A DNA stretch of 64,000 bases from Rhizoclosmatium globosum (lineage: Eukaryota > Chytridiomycota > Chytridiomycetes > Chytridiales > Chytriomycetaceae). Below are positions 41,929 to 54,606 of this stretch, piece after piece. The stretch covers positions 310,001 to 374,000 of the forward strand of contig MCGO01000002.1 of assembly GCA_002104985.1 (NCBI GenBank), in the 5' to 3' direction. Each line of letters opens with the position of its first letter. Positions within the stretch are counted from its first letter, which is position 1. The notes below the pieces were generated by a model. It was given only the letters and a program-made list of their open reading frames with translations. It was not told the origin of the DNA and did not search any database. Position numbers and translations under genes: made by a program.

Positions 41929-44602
41929 ATGTCCGCGGTCGTCAACGAGGGATTCATCAGTCTTCAGGAGACAGGCGTCCGGTCGTTCATGTGGTCGAAG
42001 CGCTGGCTGGTTCTGCGCGAACAGACCTTGGGCGTGTACAAGTCGGCGGTGCGTTTTCAAGCCCGGGCTGATTGCTTGGCACCAATAGCTGATTACTCAC
42101 TTGCTTTCGACTAGGCGGCGACTCAAATCATCACCATGATCATGCTGCGGGATGTCGTTGCCGTGAAACGGACGGAACTCAAAGTGGCCTCCTTCGAAGT
42201 CGAACTCGGGAACGGAAAAGTATTCAACTTTGCGTGTAAATCAGATGATGATTTGTATGGCTGGATCGATGACATCTATCAGGTACTTTGGGTGATTCAA
42301 GGCACGGGGGGTCATGAAACTGACCTGAAACATTGCAGCGATGTCCTCAAATGGGAATCAGTGGGCCCACTAACTTTAGTCATAACGTTCATGTGGGTGT
42401 CGGAAACGATGGATTGTTCAAGGTTTGTACTCTTGATGGACTTGTTGTTGGGTCTAATATATGATCGCAGGGTCTTCCTGAAGAGTGGAAAGGGTTACTG
42501 CAGGCATCTGCTTTGGGTCAAACCGATGCATTCCAGAAGAACCCTCAAGGAGTCATTGATGCATTGAACTTTTATACCGGATCAATGAACGGAAAGCGGG
42601 TTGCCAATGGTGTCAGCAATACTTACTCCGAATATGACACGGACTATATTGTTGAAGAGGAATCAGACGAAGAGCCTGTTAGAAGGCCTCCTCCTCGTCG
42701 TCAATTGCCTCCTCGCCGGGAACGAGACAGCAGGCCTGACAGAGACAGTAGGCCGGAAAGGAACAGCAGACCTGAACGGGATAGCAGGCCTGGATCAGAG
42801 GAATATGATGACGAGAATTATAATGCACCAAGACGGCCCCTTCGTGGACCATCTCAAGGACGTTCCGATCGTAATGATCAAATGCGACGAACTCCAACTG
42901 ATGATGGAAGACGACCCAATCGCCTTTCGTCTCTCGGATCTACTGGGCCAACCTCTCCCAGCATCACACCTTCTTCTTTGACTTCTTCGTCAATGGCATC
43001 TGTTTCACGCACAAGTGCCGGTCCTGTACCCCTTTCTCGTGAACGTTCGAGAGACAGACCACCACGTCGAAACATCCCTGAACCTTCAGAATCAGGCAGC
43101 GTCCGTATGAATCGTAGTGGTTCCGTTGATGTTCCGGGTTCTGGACGTCGTCCATCTGATGCTCGACCAACCAAAACACCGCCTCCAGTCCCCATCCCTG
43201 TCACACGCAGGCCATCTCGAAGCCAATCCCGTGCCGATTCATACGAGGACGATGGATATGTGTTGGAAGATATCACAGACATGTATGCATCTCCCAAGGG
43301 TAGATCCAGGCTGAAGGAAGTGGAAACCATTCGGGAACGGGAGGAGAAGGAGCGGAAAGGGAGAAGGAACGTGAACGTGAGGAAAGGCAGAAGCGTCGTG
43401 AAAATCGGGAACGTGAAGGTCGGAGAAGAGGGCCGCTGAAGAAGCTGCTAAGCAACAACAGTTGTATGACGATATGGAGCGAGAGGCGCGAGCAAAGGAA
43501 AGACAAAAGGCTAAGGACGCTGCTGCTGCTGCTGCTGCCGCGGCAGAAAAGTCGGCTGCTGATTCAGCTGCAGCAGAGAAGAAGGCTCGTGATGCAGCCA
43601 AAGGTGGAAAATTGACTGATGAAGAAGCTATGATCCAACTCAAGGAAATCGTTACTGCGGGAGATCCAAACTTGGTCTACAGAAAGGTCAAAAAGGTGGG
43701 AGAAGGAGCCTCCGGAAAAGTCTATCTCTCTCGTAACCTCAAGGACTCCAATGCACCTGTTGTTGCTATCAAGGAAATGGCGTTGAACAAGCAGCCTCGC
43801 AAGGATCTCTTGCTCAACGAAATCATCATTATGAAGGAGTCTGCCCACCCAAACATTGTGCAGTACATTGATTCATACTTGGTTGGGGGAGACCTATGGT
43901 TGATTTTGGAGTATATGGAAGGAGGCAATTGACTGATATCATTGACAACAACACCTGAATGAGCCACAAATCGCTTCCATCTGTAATGAGGTAATTATTC
44001 TTGACACAAGAGTATTCATCGCTAAATTTGTGGTATCCAGATTACAAGGGAATGATCCACCTCCATAAACGAACATTATTCATCGTGATATCAAGAGTGA
44101 CAACATCCTGATTGGTCGTGATGGAACTATTAAACTTAGTAAGTCTTCAACTCAAGTCTTACTCAAAAAAACATCGACTAATATGTATCTCTGTAGCTGA
44201 CTTTGGTTACTCTGCTAAGCTGACTGTTACTCGTAAACAGCGTGCAACATTGGTTGGAACTCCATACTGGATGGCACCTGAAGTTGTCAAGCAAAAACCA
44301 TACGGCTCCAAAGTGGACATTTGGTCTTTGGGTATTCTTGCCATTGAATGTATTGAGGGCGAGCCACCTTACTTGGACGAAGATCCATTGAAGGCATTGT
44401 ACTTGATTGCCACAAACGGAACCCCCACGTTGAAGAACGCCGACAAACTCAGCAACGTTTTAAAGCGTTCCTCACTCGCTGTTTGGACGTTGATGTGGAA
44501 TCTCGAGCAACAGGGAAGGAGTTGTTGACACATCCATTTTTCAAGATTGCATGCCCCGTTCCTGAACTAGCTTCTCTTGTGAAGGTTACATCCCGGCGAT
44601 GA
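41929..44602 (+). CDS. CLA4: Cla4-A: PH-CRIB p21-activated kinase
   Basis: ATG 41929 (MSAVVNEG). PH domain about residues 8-110 ([21 protein letters not shown]...[10 protein letters not shown]), then CRIB ([14 protein letters not shown], about 42355-42400), a long basic/Pro/Ser linker with DRDSRPE-type repeats (42700-42810), a charged coiled-coil region and an STE20-type kinase ([40 protein letters not shown]; 43650-44560). PH plus CRIB plus kinase is the Cla4 class: Cdc42/Rac-GTP effectors at the membrane controlling polarity, septins and cytokinesis. Seven single-base breaks (about 43355, 43432, 43928, 43952, 44045, 44072, 44461) all fit a missing base when compared with copy C. Confidence 0.87.
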
Positions 44603-44697
44603 AGCTTTTGTATCATTGAATAAAGTGTGATTTGAGAGTATTAATGTGCCCCAAAGTGCTTGGTGGAAAGAGTGACGAAAATTTCATTTCCATCTCA

Positions 44698-47220
44698 ATG
44701 CCAGCCCCTCACGTTCTGCGAGAGGGCCACCTGGCCATGAAAGAAGAAGGTGTCCGATCATTCTTGTGGACAAAACGATGGTTGATGCTGCGGGACCATA
44801 CCCTGGGCTGTACAAGAGTGCGGTAAGAAGCCGGAGAACTTAAATTGGCTCTGATCCATACGTTCTAGTCTGCCACACAATCAATGGCGCTGATCATGCT
44901 GCGAGATGTCGTTACTGTGCAAAGAACTGAGCTAAGACTCATTCGTTTGAAGTGGTCACAGTGGCAGGAAAGACTTATAACTTTATGTGCAAGAATGATG
45001 AAGAGTTGTATGGCTGGATTGACGAAGTGTATCAAGTATGATATCTCATTCATTTGAAGTGGATAGATAAGGCTAATCTATCGTGTTGTAGAGATGTCCT
45101 CGACTGGCAGTCAGCGCCCCACCAACTTTGTTCACGAGATTCATGTGGGGATCGACGATAACGGTATCTACCAGGTAACATACCGTTGTGAGTTTGTGTG
45201 AAAGAACGAGGGGCTGACTTAAGTTAAGGGGTTGCCTGATGAGTGGAAAGGAATTCTGCAATCTTCTGGTCTTACACGTGATGTTCTCCAAACCAATCCA
45301 CAAGCTGTTATGGCTGCGCTTAAGTTCTATACCGGCGGTATTCAAAAACCTAATCCTACTCAGCGACCTGGTCGACCAACTACAACGTGTATGCAACAGA
45401 CGAAGAATCTGCCTATGAAACGGATTACATTGTACCAAATGATTCAGAAGATGACGAGGAAATTTCTCCAAGGGCTCCTATCAGTGTTGCTCAAAACCAA
45501 CGAAGACCTGTTCCTCAACGTCAGCCTTCCAGGGTAAACGTGTGAGGAAAAAGATACTCACGGCCGTGTTTATGAAGATGACGCTCGAATTCCTGTTCAG
45601 CGGAAGACATCACAATCTCGAAAGGAACACGAGGAGTTTTCTTCCCATGGTATGAACGAACCTTACAACAGTCTGCCTTATTAATGTTCTCAGCCCCTCC
45701 TCCTATGCAAAAACAATACTCGGTGGGAAGACCTCGTCCAGAGCGAGGAGAATCCAAAAAGCTCGGAGTCTCTCGCGCAGAAAGTAATGATGACCTGCAT
45801 CAAAACTTTGAAGCACAAGCCAGCCTTGATGACTTTATCTCAAAAGTACCAGCCGCATATGAAGATCTTGGGAAGCGCACCGAATATGTCATGTCAACTT
45901 CTAAGCCAGGCTCATCTTCTCGATTACGAGAGCAAGAAGAAGCTGAGAAGGCAAAGGAGATGGAACGTCAGCGATCTCGAGACCGTGAATTGGAGCGCAT
46001 CAAGAGAAGGGAAAAGAGGGCACAAGAAGAAAAGAAGATGCAAGAAGAGCGTGAAGCTGCTTGAAAAAAGAAGAGGCCGAGCGTGAACGAGAGCGAGAGC
46101 GTATTAGGAAAGAAAAGGAGGAGGCGGAAGAAGACGAAATTCGTTGGGACAAGCAGCCAGAAGACAAAGTCATGGATAAGCTTCGTAAGTATCTACTACA
46201 TTTCTTATATATGGCTAATCGAATTTAAATCATAATCTTCATAGGTACGATTGTCACTTCCGGCGATCCAAACTTGGTGTATAGAAAAATTAAGTTGGTT
46301 GGCCAAGGAGCTTCCGGAAAGGTATACCTGTCAAAGAACGTGTTTGATCCATCAGCGCCGGTTGTTGCAGTCAAACAGATGGTTCTTGCAAAGCAAGCAC
46401 GAAAGGATTTGTTGCTGAACGAGATTATGCTCATGAAGAAACTTTCTCACCCAAACATCATCCAGTACATTGATTCTTAATTGATGGTGGGATTTATGGT
46501 TGATTTTGGAGTATATGGAAGGTGGGGAACTGACTGGCCCAATCGAGAACAACAAAATGACGGAGCCTCAAATTGCTGCTATCTGCAGGAAGTACGTCAT
46601 GCTTTTTCCATGTGTTAAGGAATCTAACGTAATTTGGTAGATTACCAAGGCTTGTATACCTCCACCAGAAAAAATTATGTGAGGTTCAAGTTGAGGCTAT
46701 TATTTTCTAACATTTTTTCACAGCCATCGTGACATGAAGAGTGATAACGTACTTATTGGGAAAGACGGAAGCATCAAGCTTATTGACTTTGGTTACTCCG
46801 CGAATTGACCGTCACTCGCAACAGGAGCAACATTTGGTAATTAATGAGCTTTCAATTGGGTTTGCTGATTCTTTCTCTCAGCTGGAACGCCTTACTGGAT
46901 GGCCCCAGAGATTGTCAAGGGAAAGCAGTACGGATTCAAGGTTGATATTTGGGCCACAGGTATTCTCGCTATCGAATGCATTGAAGGAGAGCCTCCTTAC
47001 TTGGATGAAGATCCTTTCAAAGCTGTGTATTTAATTGCAGCAAACGGCACACCAACATGAAAAATCCAGAAACTTTGTCTACAACTTTAAGGCATTCTTG
47101 GGCCGTTGTCTCGAAGTCGATGTGGACAAGAGAGCTTCAGGAGAAGACTTGTTGACGCATCCTTTCTTGAAGCTTGCCTGCCCTGTCCATGAACTTGCCG
47201 TACTCGTCAAGAAGTCTTAG
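44698..47220 (+). CDS. CLA4: Cla4-B: PH-CRIB p21-activated kinase, heavily frame-broken
   Basis: ATG 44698 ([10 protein letters not shown]), 95 bp after Cla4-A. PH ([17 protein letters not shown]), CRIB ([13 protein letters not shown], about 45105-45150), linker and kinase ([24 protein letters not shown] rather than [24 protein letters not shown]; 46245-47190) are all in order. I count about 15 frame breaks over 2.5 kb, including 44811, 44937, 45109, 45386, 46064, 46480, 46498, 46803 and 47059, the densest in the window. Each fits a missing base against its paralogues, and I noticed no nonsense substitution. A near-site around 45537 needs either two missing bases or one added. It could be an early pseudogene; active-site residues are nevertheless all kept. 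Confidence 0.72.
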
Positions 47221-47328
47221 AATATTACTGTGTCTCTCCCTTTCGTCTTTTATTTTCCTTGTATGATATTTGTAAGACGGACCCAATAAATTTCGTCGGT
47301 GTTTCGAGTTTGTTCCCCAAACCAAGAG

Positions 47329-49801
47329 ATGTCATCTGGTTATGTGGTTCTTGAAGGTCATGCCAACGTACAAGAAGCCGGCATGCGGTCTTTTCTATGG
47401 TCTAAACGATGGATAGTCCTGAGAGACAGACACTGGGGATCTACAAGAACGCTGTAAGTGGACAGACCCAATTTACACACCTATTAACGAGCGATGCTCG
47501 CCATTTAGGCTGCCACACAATCCTTGAACATGATCTTATTGCGGGATATCACATCTGTACAGCGATCCGAAGCCAAGACCTTCGCTTTTGAAGTAACAGT
47601 TGCAAATGGTTCAACCTTCAACTTTGATTGCAAGACCGATAACGAAGTCTACGAATGGATTGATGAAATATACCAGGTTCGTATTAGAAAAGATCCATTG
47701 GAGAGTTCGCTAATGGAGGTCATAGCGCTGTCCAAGATTTGGGATTGAGTCACCAACCAACTTTGTCCATGAAGTACATGTCGGTGTAGATGCCAACGGA
47801 CTGTTTTCAGTAAGTACTTCTGTTTGTGGTTGTGGTGGTTACGGTGGCGTAACAGATCTCGTTGTGATTAGGGCATGCCAGAACATTACAGAGCCTTGCT
47901 TGAACAGTCAGCCCTTGGCCAATCGGATGCTTACCAAACAAATCCTCAAGCTGTGATGGATGCACTGAACTTCTATACCAGAAATATGGCTCACACTGAC
48001 TACAACTCGAAAATGGGATCCAATTATCACAGTGATGTGGATGGCTATGACACTGATTACATTGAGCCACATGGTTCAGAGGAAGAAGAAGAGAGCCCAC
48101 GCTCGAAGCAGCGTAGGCCCCCTCCGCGGCGTAATCCCTCTCAGTCATCATCTCGTCGTGGTAAAGATGATTCTCGTGGGGAAAAAGTCCAGCGCAAGCC
48201 ATCCAGGAGCAGAAAGGGATCGCCTGAAGAGGATGATTTAATGACTCCACTTGCTGTTGGAGCCATTCCACCCTCACGGGCAATTGGTCGAGCTTCCTCT
48301 GGTACCCCTACCTCTCCGTATTCCCCAACTACTCCAGAACCTCGCGCGCATTCATCTCGAGCTACTTCTGCATCCAGAGAAAGACCCGCCGTGGGGACAG
48401 CAGCTCTGAAGCTGGTCTTCGTATGAACAGAACTGAAAGCGGTTCATCGAGTGGCAGAAAGCTCGAGCGAGTGAATCAAAGTCTGGGAAAACTGGAGTGG
48501 ATATGGAGCGAAGTGGTTCTCAAAGTAGCAGCAGAGCTGGTCGAGATGAATATTCCACCTCTGAAGGTCGAAAGCCTGGGTCCTCATCCCGTTCAAGGAA
48601 TGATCCTGAGCCAGCTCAAGCAGAAAAAGATCTCGACGGTTACAACGGAAAGAGGCTCGTGCGAGGGAGAAGGCAGAGAGAAAAGCTCAAGAAGAACAAG
48701 AAGACCAGGAAGCGGAGAAAAAGGCTCGTGATTTGGCACAGAAGAAGAAAGAAAGACGAAGTTCTAAGCTTTCTGATGCGGAGGCTATGGAAAGATTAAG
48801 TAAGTTTGAAATACCTTCCATTTCACCAATCTGACGAAAATTGCAGAGGCAATTGTGACACCAGGCGACCCCAATTTGGTTTACAGAAAAGTCAAGCAAG
48901 TTGGACAAGGAGCATCTGGAAAGGTGTTCTTGTCCCGAAATATTCAGGATCCTCGAGCCCCAACGGTTGCTGTCAAGGAAATGGCACTCAACAAGCAGCC
49001 ACGCAAGGATCTTTTGCTGAACGAAATTCTTATCATGAAGGAATGTGCACATGCAAACATTGTACAATATTTGGACTCATATTTGGTGGGAGGGGACTTG
49101 TGGTTGATTTTGGAGTATATGGAAGGTGGTAAGTTGACTGATGTCATTGACAACAACGATTTGAATGAACCTCAAATCGCATCTATCTGTAATGAGGTTT
49201 GTTTGAGTAACCAAGTCCTGAGTTTCTTGCTAAAATATTGTTACAGATCATAAAGGGTGTGATTCATTTGCATAAACGAGGTATCATTCACCGTGATATT
49301 AAGAGTGATAACGTTTTGATTGGCCGCGATGGAACGATTAAGCTCAGTAAGTAACTAGCTCCAAGATCTGCTCACCTAACATTGTGAACAGCTGATTTCG
49401 GTTACTCCGCAAAGTTGACCGTGACTCGCAAACAACGAGCCACTGTTGTGGGAACTCCGTACTGGATGGCTCCCGAAGTTGTCAAGCGTAAACCATACGG
49501 TTTCAAGGTTGATATTTGGTCAACTGGTATTTTGGCGATTGAGTGCATTGAAGGCGAGCCACCTTATTTGGAAGAAGAGCATCTTAAGGTTCTCTATTTG
49601 ATTGCTGCGAACGGTACACCCAAGTTGAAAGATCCAGATTCCGTTAGTTCCGTTTTCAAATCATTTTTGGCGCGATGTCTTGAAGTCGATGTGGACAAAC
49701 GTGCAAGTGGAAAAGAATTGCGAGACCATCCTTTCTTTAAGATGGCAGTTCCGGTAGAAGAGTTGGCGTCTTTGGTGAAAATCAGAACTCGAAGAAATTG
49801 A
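47329..49801 (+). CDS. CLA4: Cla4-C: PH-CRIB p21-activated kinase
   Basis: ATG 47329 ([10 protein letters not shown]), 108 bp after Cla4-B. PH domain ([12 protein letters not shown]...[10 protein letters not shown]), CRIB ([14 protein letters not shown], about 47745-47800), a basic Ser/Pro linker, a charged helix ([19 protein letters not shown]) and the cleanest kinase domain of the array ([44 protein letters not shown]; 48850-49760), with introns at 49198-49248 and 49350-49391. Frame breaks lie in the PH region (about 47427) and the linker (about 48390, 48460 and 48655). Its kinase domain served as my reference for copies A and B. Confidence 0.87.
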
Positions 49802-49889
49802 GGTTGATCAGTGAAAATAAAGATTGAGTAAATATGCTTTTTACTTGAATTTGAAATACACGACAAAGCTATGCCACCGAAATACAAGT

Positions 49890-52354
49890 CTATTTTCGTT
49901 TCTTAGGCTGGACCAATGGCGCAAGAACAGTCAAGGGTGGAGCACCCTTCAAAAACTGGTGCTGAATCAGTTCATCCGACCCTGCTCTCTTGTTCACATC
50001 GACCTCAAGACATCGTCCCAAGAAATTTTTGAAAAGGGCACTCAGTTTCTCTGGGTGCTTGAGAGTCGGAGTTCCGTTTGTGGCAATGAGATAAAGAGCC
50101 TTCAGTGGGTCCTCGTCCAAATAAGGTGGCTCGCCTTCGATACATTCAATAGCCATAATTCCAAGTGACCACATGTCAACTTTTGCCCCATATTCCTTTT
50201 GCTTCACAACTTCAGGAGCCATCCAGTATGGAGTTCCGACCATTGTTGCACGCTTTCCACGGTCAGTAGTTAAACGAGCACAGTAACCGAAATCAGCTGA
50301 ATTTATGTGTTAGAAGCTTGTCACTTATTGGCTTCACACTCACTGATTTTCACTTGTCCAGTAGAGCTTAGCAATACATTGTCACTCTTGATATCACGAT
50401 GAATAATTTGACGTTCATGTAAATGAAGCAACCCCTTCGTTGTCTGCAGGAATACAGTCAATCAAAGTTCACCTCAAAATATTACTGGATTTACCTCGTT
50501 ACAAATTACTTGAATTTGTGGCTCAGTGATTGTGTTGTTGTCAATGATGTTGGTAAGAGTTCCTCCCTCCATCAATTCCAAGACCAACCACAGATCTTCT
50601 TTCACCAGGAAAGAATCAATGTAGTTTACAATGTTTGGATGAGATGAGTCCCGCATGATCATAATTTCGTTCACCAGAAGCTCCTTCCTTGGCTGCTTCT
50701 TCAGATCCATCTGTTTAATGGCCACAGTGCCAGGGGTATTGGGGTTTGCATTGCTGGTGGGTCGAGCCAAATATACTTTTCCTGATGCTCCCTCTCCAAT
50801 CATTTTAATCTTTTGGTACAACAATGTTGGATCAGTTTTGGTTACGATAGATCCTTTAAACAGTGTTAGGGGCAATGTGTGGGTAATTTAAACTTCTTAC
50901 GGAGTTTGTCCATAATCTGACTTTCGGAAAGCGTGGAAAGTCGAACTTCCTTGTCCTTCTTCTTCTTGTAGTAAGAGCCACAGTTGCAGCTCCAGTGGTG
51001 GGACTTTGCTGAACTGCTGGAATAACTACTGGTTGCTCATATTGTTGTTGTGCAGCAGCTTGTTTCTCAGTCTCTCGCTGCTTTGCCTCCTTCTCCATTC
51101 TTTCACGCAACGCTTCACGTTCCTTCTCCCGTTCCGCACGGAGTCTTTCACGTTCCTTTTCGCGTTCTCGTTCACGTTCTCGTTCTTTCTGTTGCTGAAG
51201 CTCCTTCTCACGTTGACGTTCACGCTCCAACTCTGCGTCTCTTTCTTGCTCCCTCTTTCGTTGTTCACGCTCACGATCACGGTCTTTGTTGTCAAACTCT
51301 TGACCTGGAGGTCCAGGAGCAGGACGGGGTGAAGGACGACCACTTTCGCGAGGGCTTGAGCTAGCAGACTCGAATTCTCTTCCAGAAACAGAAGGGCGTT
51401 CAGATGGTGTCCTTGAAGAGGCTTCTTCATCAGCCTGGCGGGCCCGTCGTAAATCGTCCACTGACTTCCACCACGAGGAGGGCGATCAGAGCGTCCGGAC
51501 GCAGAGGTCAACATGCCTCCCAGAGATGGACGACGAGCCAAAGGTGGAGCCGGAAGTGGGATTTTCTCTCCGCGAGCTGGAAGAGGTCGACGTTCTTGGC
51601 CAATAGAATTTTGCCTAGAACGATCGGTTCCACTCAAACTCATGCCATCCATGCTGCTTGTAGTAGAGTAAATGGCTTCGGCTTGTTCGTGCTTCAAGTT
51701 TTCTGTGTAGAACTCGAGGACATCGAGAACGGCTTGTGGGTTCTTTGTGATTTCATCTTTGGAAAGTGTCGAAGACTCGAGAAGGTTGCGCCAGTCTTGT
51801 GGGAGACCCTTTTAAAACAATTTAGGAACAAGGTTGAAGGGGAGCATTGATCATAAATTCGCACCGTGAAAGCTCCACTGTTGAGATCGAATCCTACGTG
51901 TACTTGGTGAACAAAGTTGGTTGGATTTCCGATACCCATAAGCGGAGAGCGCTGTGAACTAAATTAGATTGATGGGTCCCAATTACAAGTATAACCAACC
52001 TGATAGATTTCATCCATCCAGGAGTATAGCTCCTCATCCGAACGACAAGATATGTAGTATGACTTGTCTTTAGTAACAATTTCAAAGCAGTATGGCTTAT
52101 GGTCTGTTCGAGAAACAGATTCAACCTCCTTCAAGAAAATAAGGACTAACGCCTGATACGTAGTCTATGAAGGAACGAAAAGTAATGGCAGTCAATAAAC
52201 TTCACCTTCGATTTTAAATAGGCAAGGTTACCTCGTTTCGATGAAAGGTCAGAGTCTGTTCACGGAGCAACAGCCACCGTTTCGACCAAATGAAGGACCG
52301 AAGTCCATCTTCTTTGACAGCACAGAAACCGCGCTTTACAACATACGAAGACAT
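49890..52354 (-). CDS. CLA4: Cla4-D: divergent PH-CRIB p21-activated kinase on minus strand
   Basis: ATG 52354 ([10 protein letters not shown]), convergent with Cla4-C with 88 bp between stops. PH domain ([16 protein letters not shown]...[10 protein letters not shown]), CRIB ([14 protein letters not shown], near 51925), then a linker with a very long Glu/Arg-rich coiled coil (51060-51290) and kinase ([16 protein letters not shown] with a short insert SNANPNTPG before it, [16 protein letters not shown]; 50870-49930). It is more distant from A-C than they are from each other, so it probably left the array first and was inverted. Frame breaks near 51465 and 50965. Same Cdc42-effector class. Confidence 0.86.
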
Positions 52355-53172
52355 GAAGGGCTAGGATCTTTTGAATGAGATTGGAGCAGTGTGATCAGGT
52401 TTTGGGTGGTTCAGCAAGGTACGGCTGTTTTAGGTACCAAGGAACTCGGCACAATAATCGATGTGGATGCGTTGAAGTGCCAGTGAACAACTAGCAATGG
52501 GAGACAGAAAGTGGAGTTGGATGGTTCTCCACAGAAAATTGGAATGAAATGATTGGTGTGTCTCTCTCTCTTCTTATGGACCAAAGTCATTTCTCATGAA
52601 GAGACACGTCCTATTCAAAGGTTAAGTAGTAGATACAGGTGGATTAGTATTTAATCGAATTAATGCTTTATTTGTCCACTTCGCCTTCTCACTGTTTTTT
52701 GATATTGCAAATCACTCCACAACCACGCACTACGAAATCCCAGCATCTGATTTCGAATTAGTTGGTAAGCTCAGCATGTCACAAGCGCAGGACTAGAATA
52801 GCTTTGTGCGGGATGGTTTGGGCAATTATTGATGGGGCGACGTAGCAAACAAGGGGTGGCGTTTGACGGGGCCAGAAACCCGGTTAGATGCTCGGATATA
52901 ATGTCAAAATGGGCATATGTGACATCATCTTGGTGGGTCTAGACCCACAGGGAGTGTTTGCGGCCAAGACGAAGATATCCTCAAGAGTCAGTATGGCGAC
53001 ATTACTCCTGAGCACCCGCATCAGACGTATTCGATTCTAAAATCTAGATGGATCTCGCATACTACTCGTTTGAGATTGAATAGCGTCACTAAAGCATCTC
53101 CACATAGCCCACCAATTGACCATCTCGACAACTATTCTATCTCTTTCTGCTTCTTATTAAAACATACCGAAA
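52355..53172. other. Intergenic region, no gene seen
   Basis: About 820 bp between divergent Cla4-D and SIT4, the longest clean spacer in the right half. No supported coding frame, repeat or tRNA was seen. It presumably carries both promoters. Confidence 0.5.
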
Positions 53173-54502
53173 ATGCCCGGCGGTTCGTATCAACATGATA
53201 TCCTCGTTTGATCTAAACCCGTCAAAGGTCCCGATGAATGGCTCGAACAAGTCAAAAAGTGTGAATACCTTCCCGAACCAGATATTAAGAAGCTTTGTGA
53301 AATGGTTCGTTAGTGCTATGACACTTTTCTAGAAAGACACATGGGTGGATTCTCACTAACCGTACAACAAAACAGGTGAAGGAGCTTTTGATTGAAGAGT
53401 CGAATATCCAACCTGTCCATGCTCCCGTTATCGTGTGTGGAGACATTCATGGTCAATTTTACGATCTGATGGAATTATTTCGAGTGGGAGGAGAAATTCC
53501 GAACTTCAGTTACATTTTTATGGTAAGTATTTGCTACTGTTTCGTCAGTCGGTAACCTTATCAAATTCAGGGAGACTTTGTCGATCGTGGATACTACAGT
53601 CTTGAGACGTTCACCTTATTGTTGGCCTTGAAGGCGAGGTTTGGTTCATTAGAATGCACTTCAAGTTCTAAAATACTACACCCAGATATCCCGATAAGAT
53701 TACTCTGCTTCGAGGAAACCACGAAAGTCGACAAATTACTCAAGTCTATGGATTTTATGGTTAGACATTTGATGTTGGGAAACAACTCTAACTACACAAC
53801 CTCAGACGAATGTCAAACAAAATACGGAAATGCGAATGTTTGGAAATATTGCTGTTCTATCTTTGATTATCTGACTCTTGCTGCGGTAAGACTCTTTATT
53901 GTGCTGGTCACGAGGTTGTTGATGTCCATGCATAGATTATTGATGGTCGTATCTTATGTGTGCATGGTGGTTTGTCACCAGATGTCAGAACCTTGGACCA
54001 ATCCGAACTATTCAGCGTTGTCAAGAAGTCCACATGATGGTGCCTTCTGTGGTGCGTTCTTTTGTTTTGTTATTTAGGTGCACTGACATACGTATATCAA
54101 GATTTGATGTGGTCTGATCCCGATGATATTGAAACGTGGGCGGTTAGTCCGCGTGGTGCGGGTTGGCTCTTTGGTGCGAAAGTCACAACAGAGGTTTGGA
54201 ATCTTTCATCCTGTTCCTCACACACTAAAGAATTTGTACAGTTCAATCATGTCAATAATCTCACTCTTATTGCTCGTGCGCATCAACTCGTTCAGGAAGG
54301 ATACAAGTTTATGTTCCCGGATGAGAACTTGGTGACTGTCTGGTCCGCGCCAAACTACTGTTACAGATGTGGGAATGTGGCGAGTATAATGAAAGTTGAC
54401 GAAGGACTTGGTATTGATGAGAGCAACTTCAAAATCTTCTCAGCCGTGCCAGATAACGAAAGGAATGTCCCTCCAAGGCAGAACGCACCATACTTCTTGT
54501 AA
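53173..54502 (+). CDS. SIT4: Sit4/PP6-type protein phosphatase catalytic subunit
   Basis: ATG 53173 lies in a tiny first exon (MPG) before an intron. The PPP core is complete: [72 protein letters not shown] and [33 protein letters not shown] and the C-terminus PYFL place it with Sit4/PP6 rather than PP2A. Residues coordinating the two metals are present. In yeast Sit4 with its SAP and Tap42 partners acts downstream of TOR and in G1/S progression. Introns are 45-60 nt. One frame break near 54025 (before HDGAFCDL) fits a missing base. Confidence 0.92.
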
Positions 54503-54606
54503 TTGATGTGGTGCATGTGTTTGATCATAGTGTTGATTGGGAAACAAATGTTGGAATTTCAATAAATATACGTGCTTTTCAGTTTGATGATGTTTATTTG
54601 ATTGCA

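Noticed and set aside
51000..51360. Leu/Phe-rich plus-strand frames as membrane proteins
   Set aside because: They are the antisense of the Glu/Arg coiled coil of Cla4-D.
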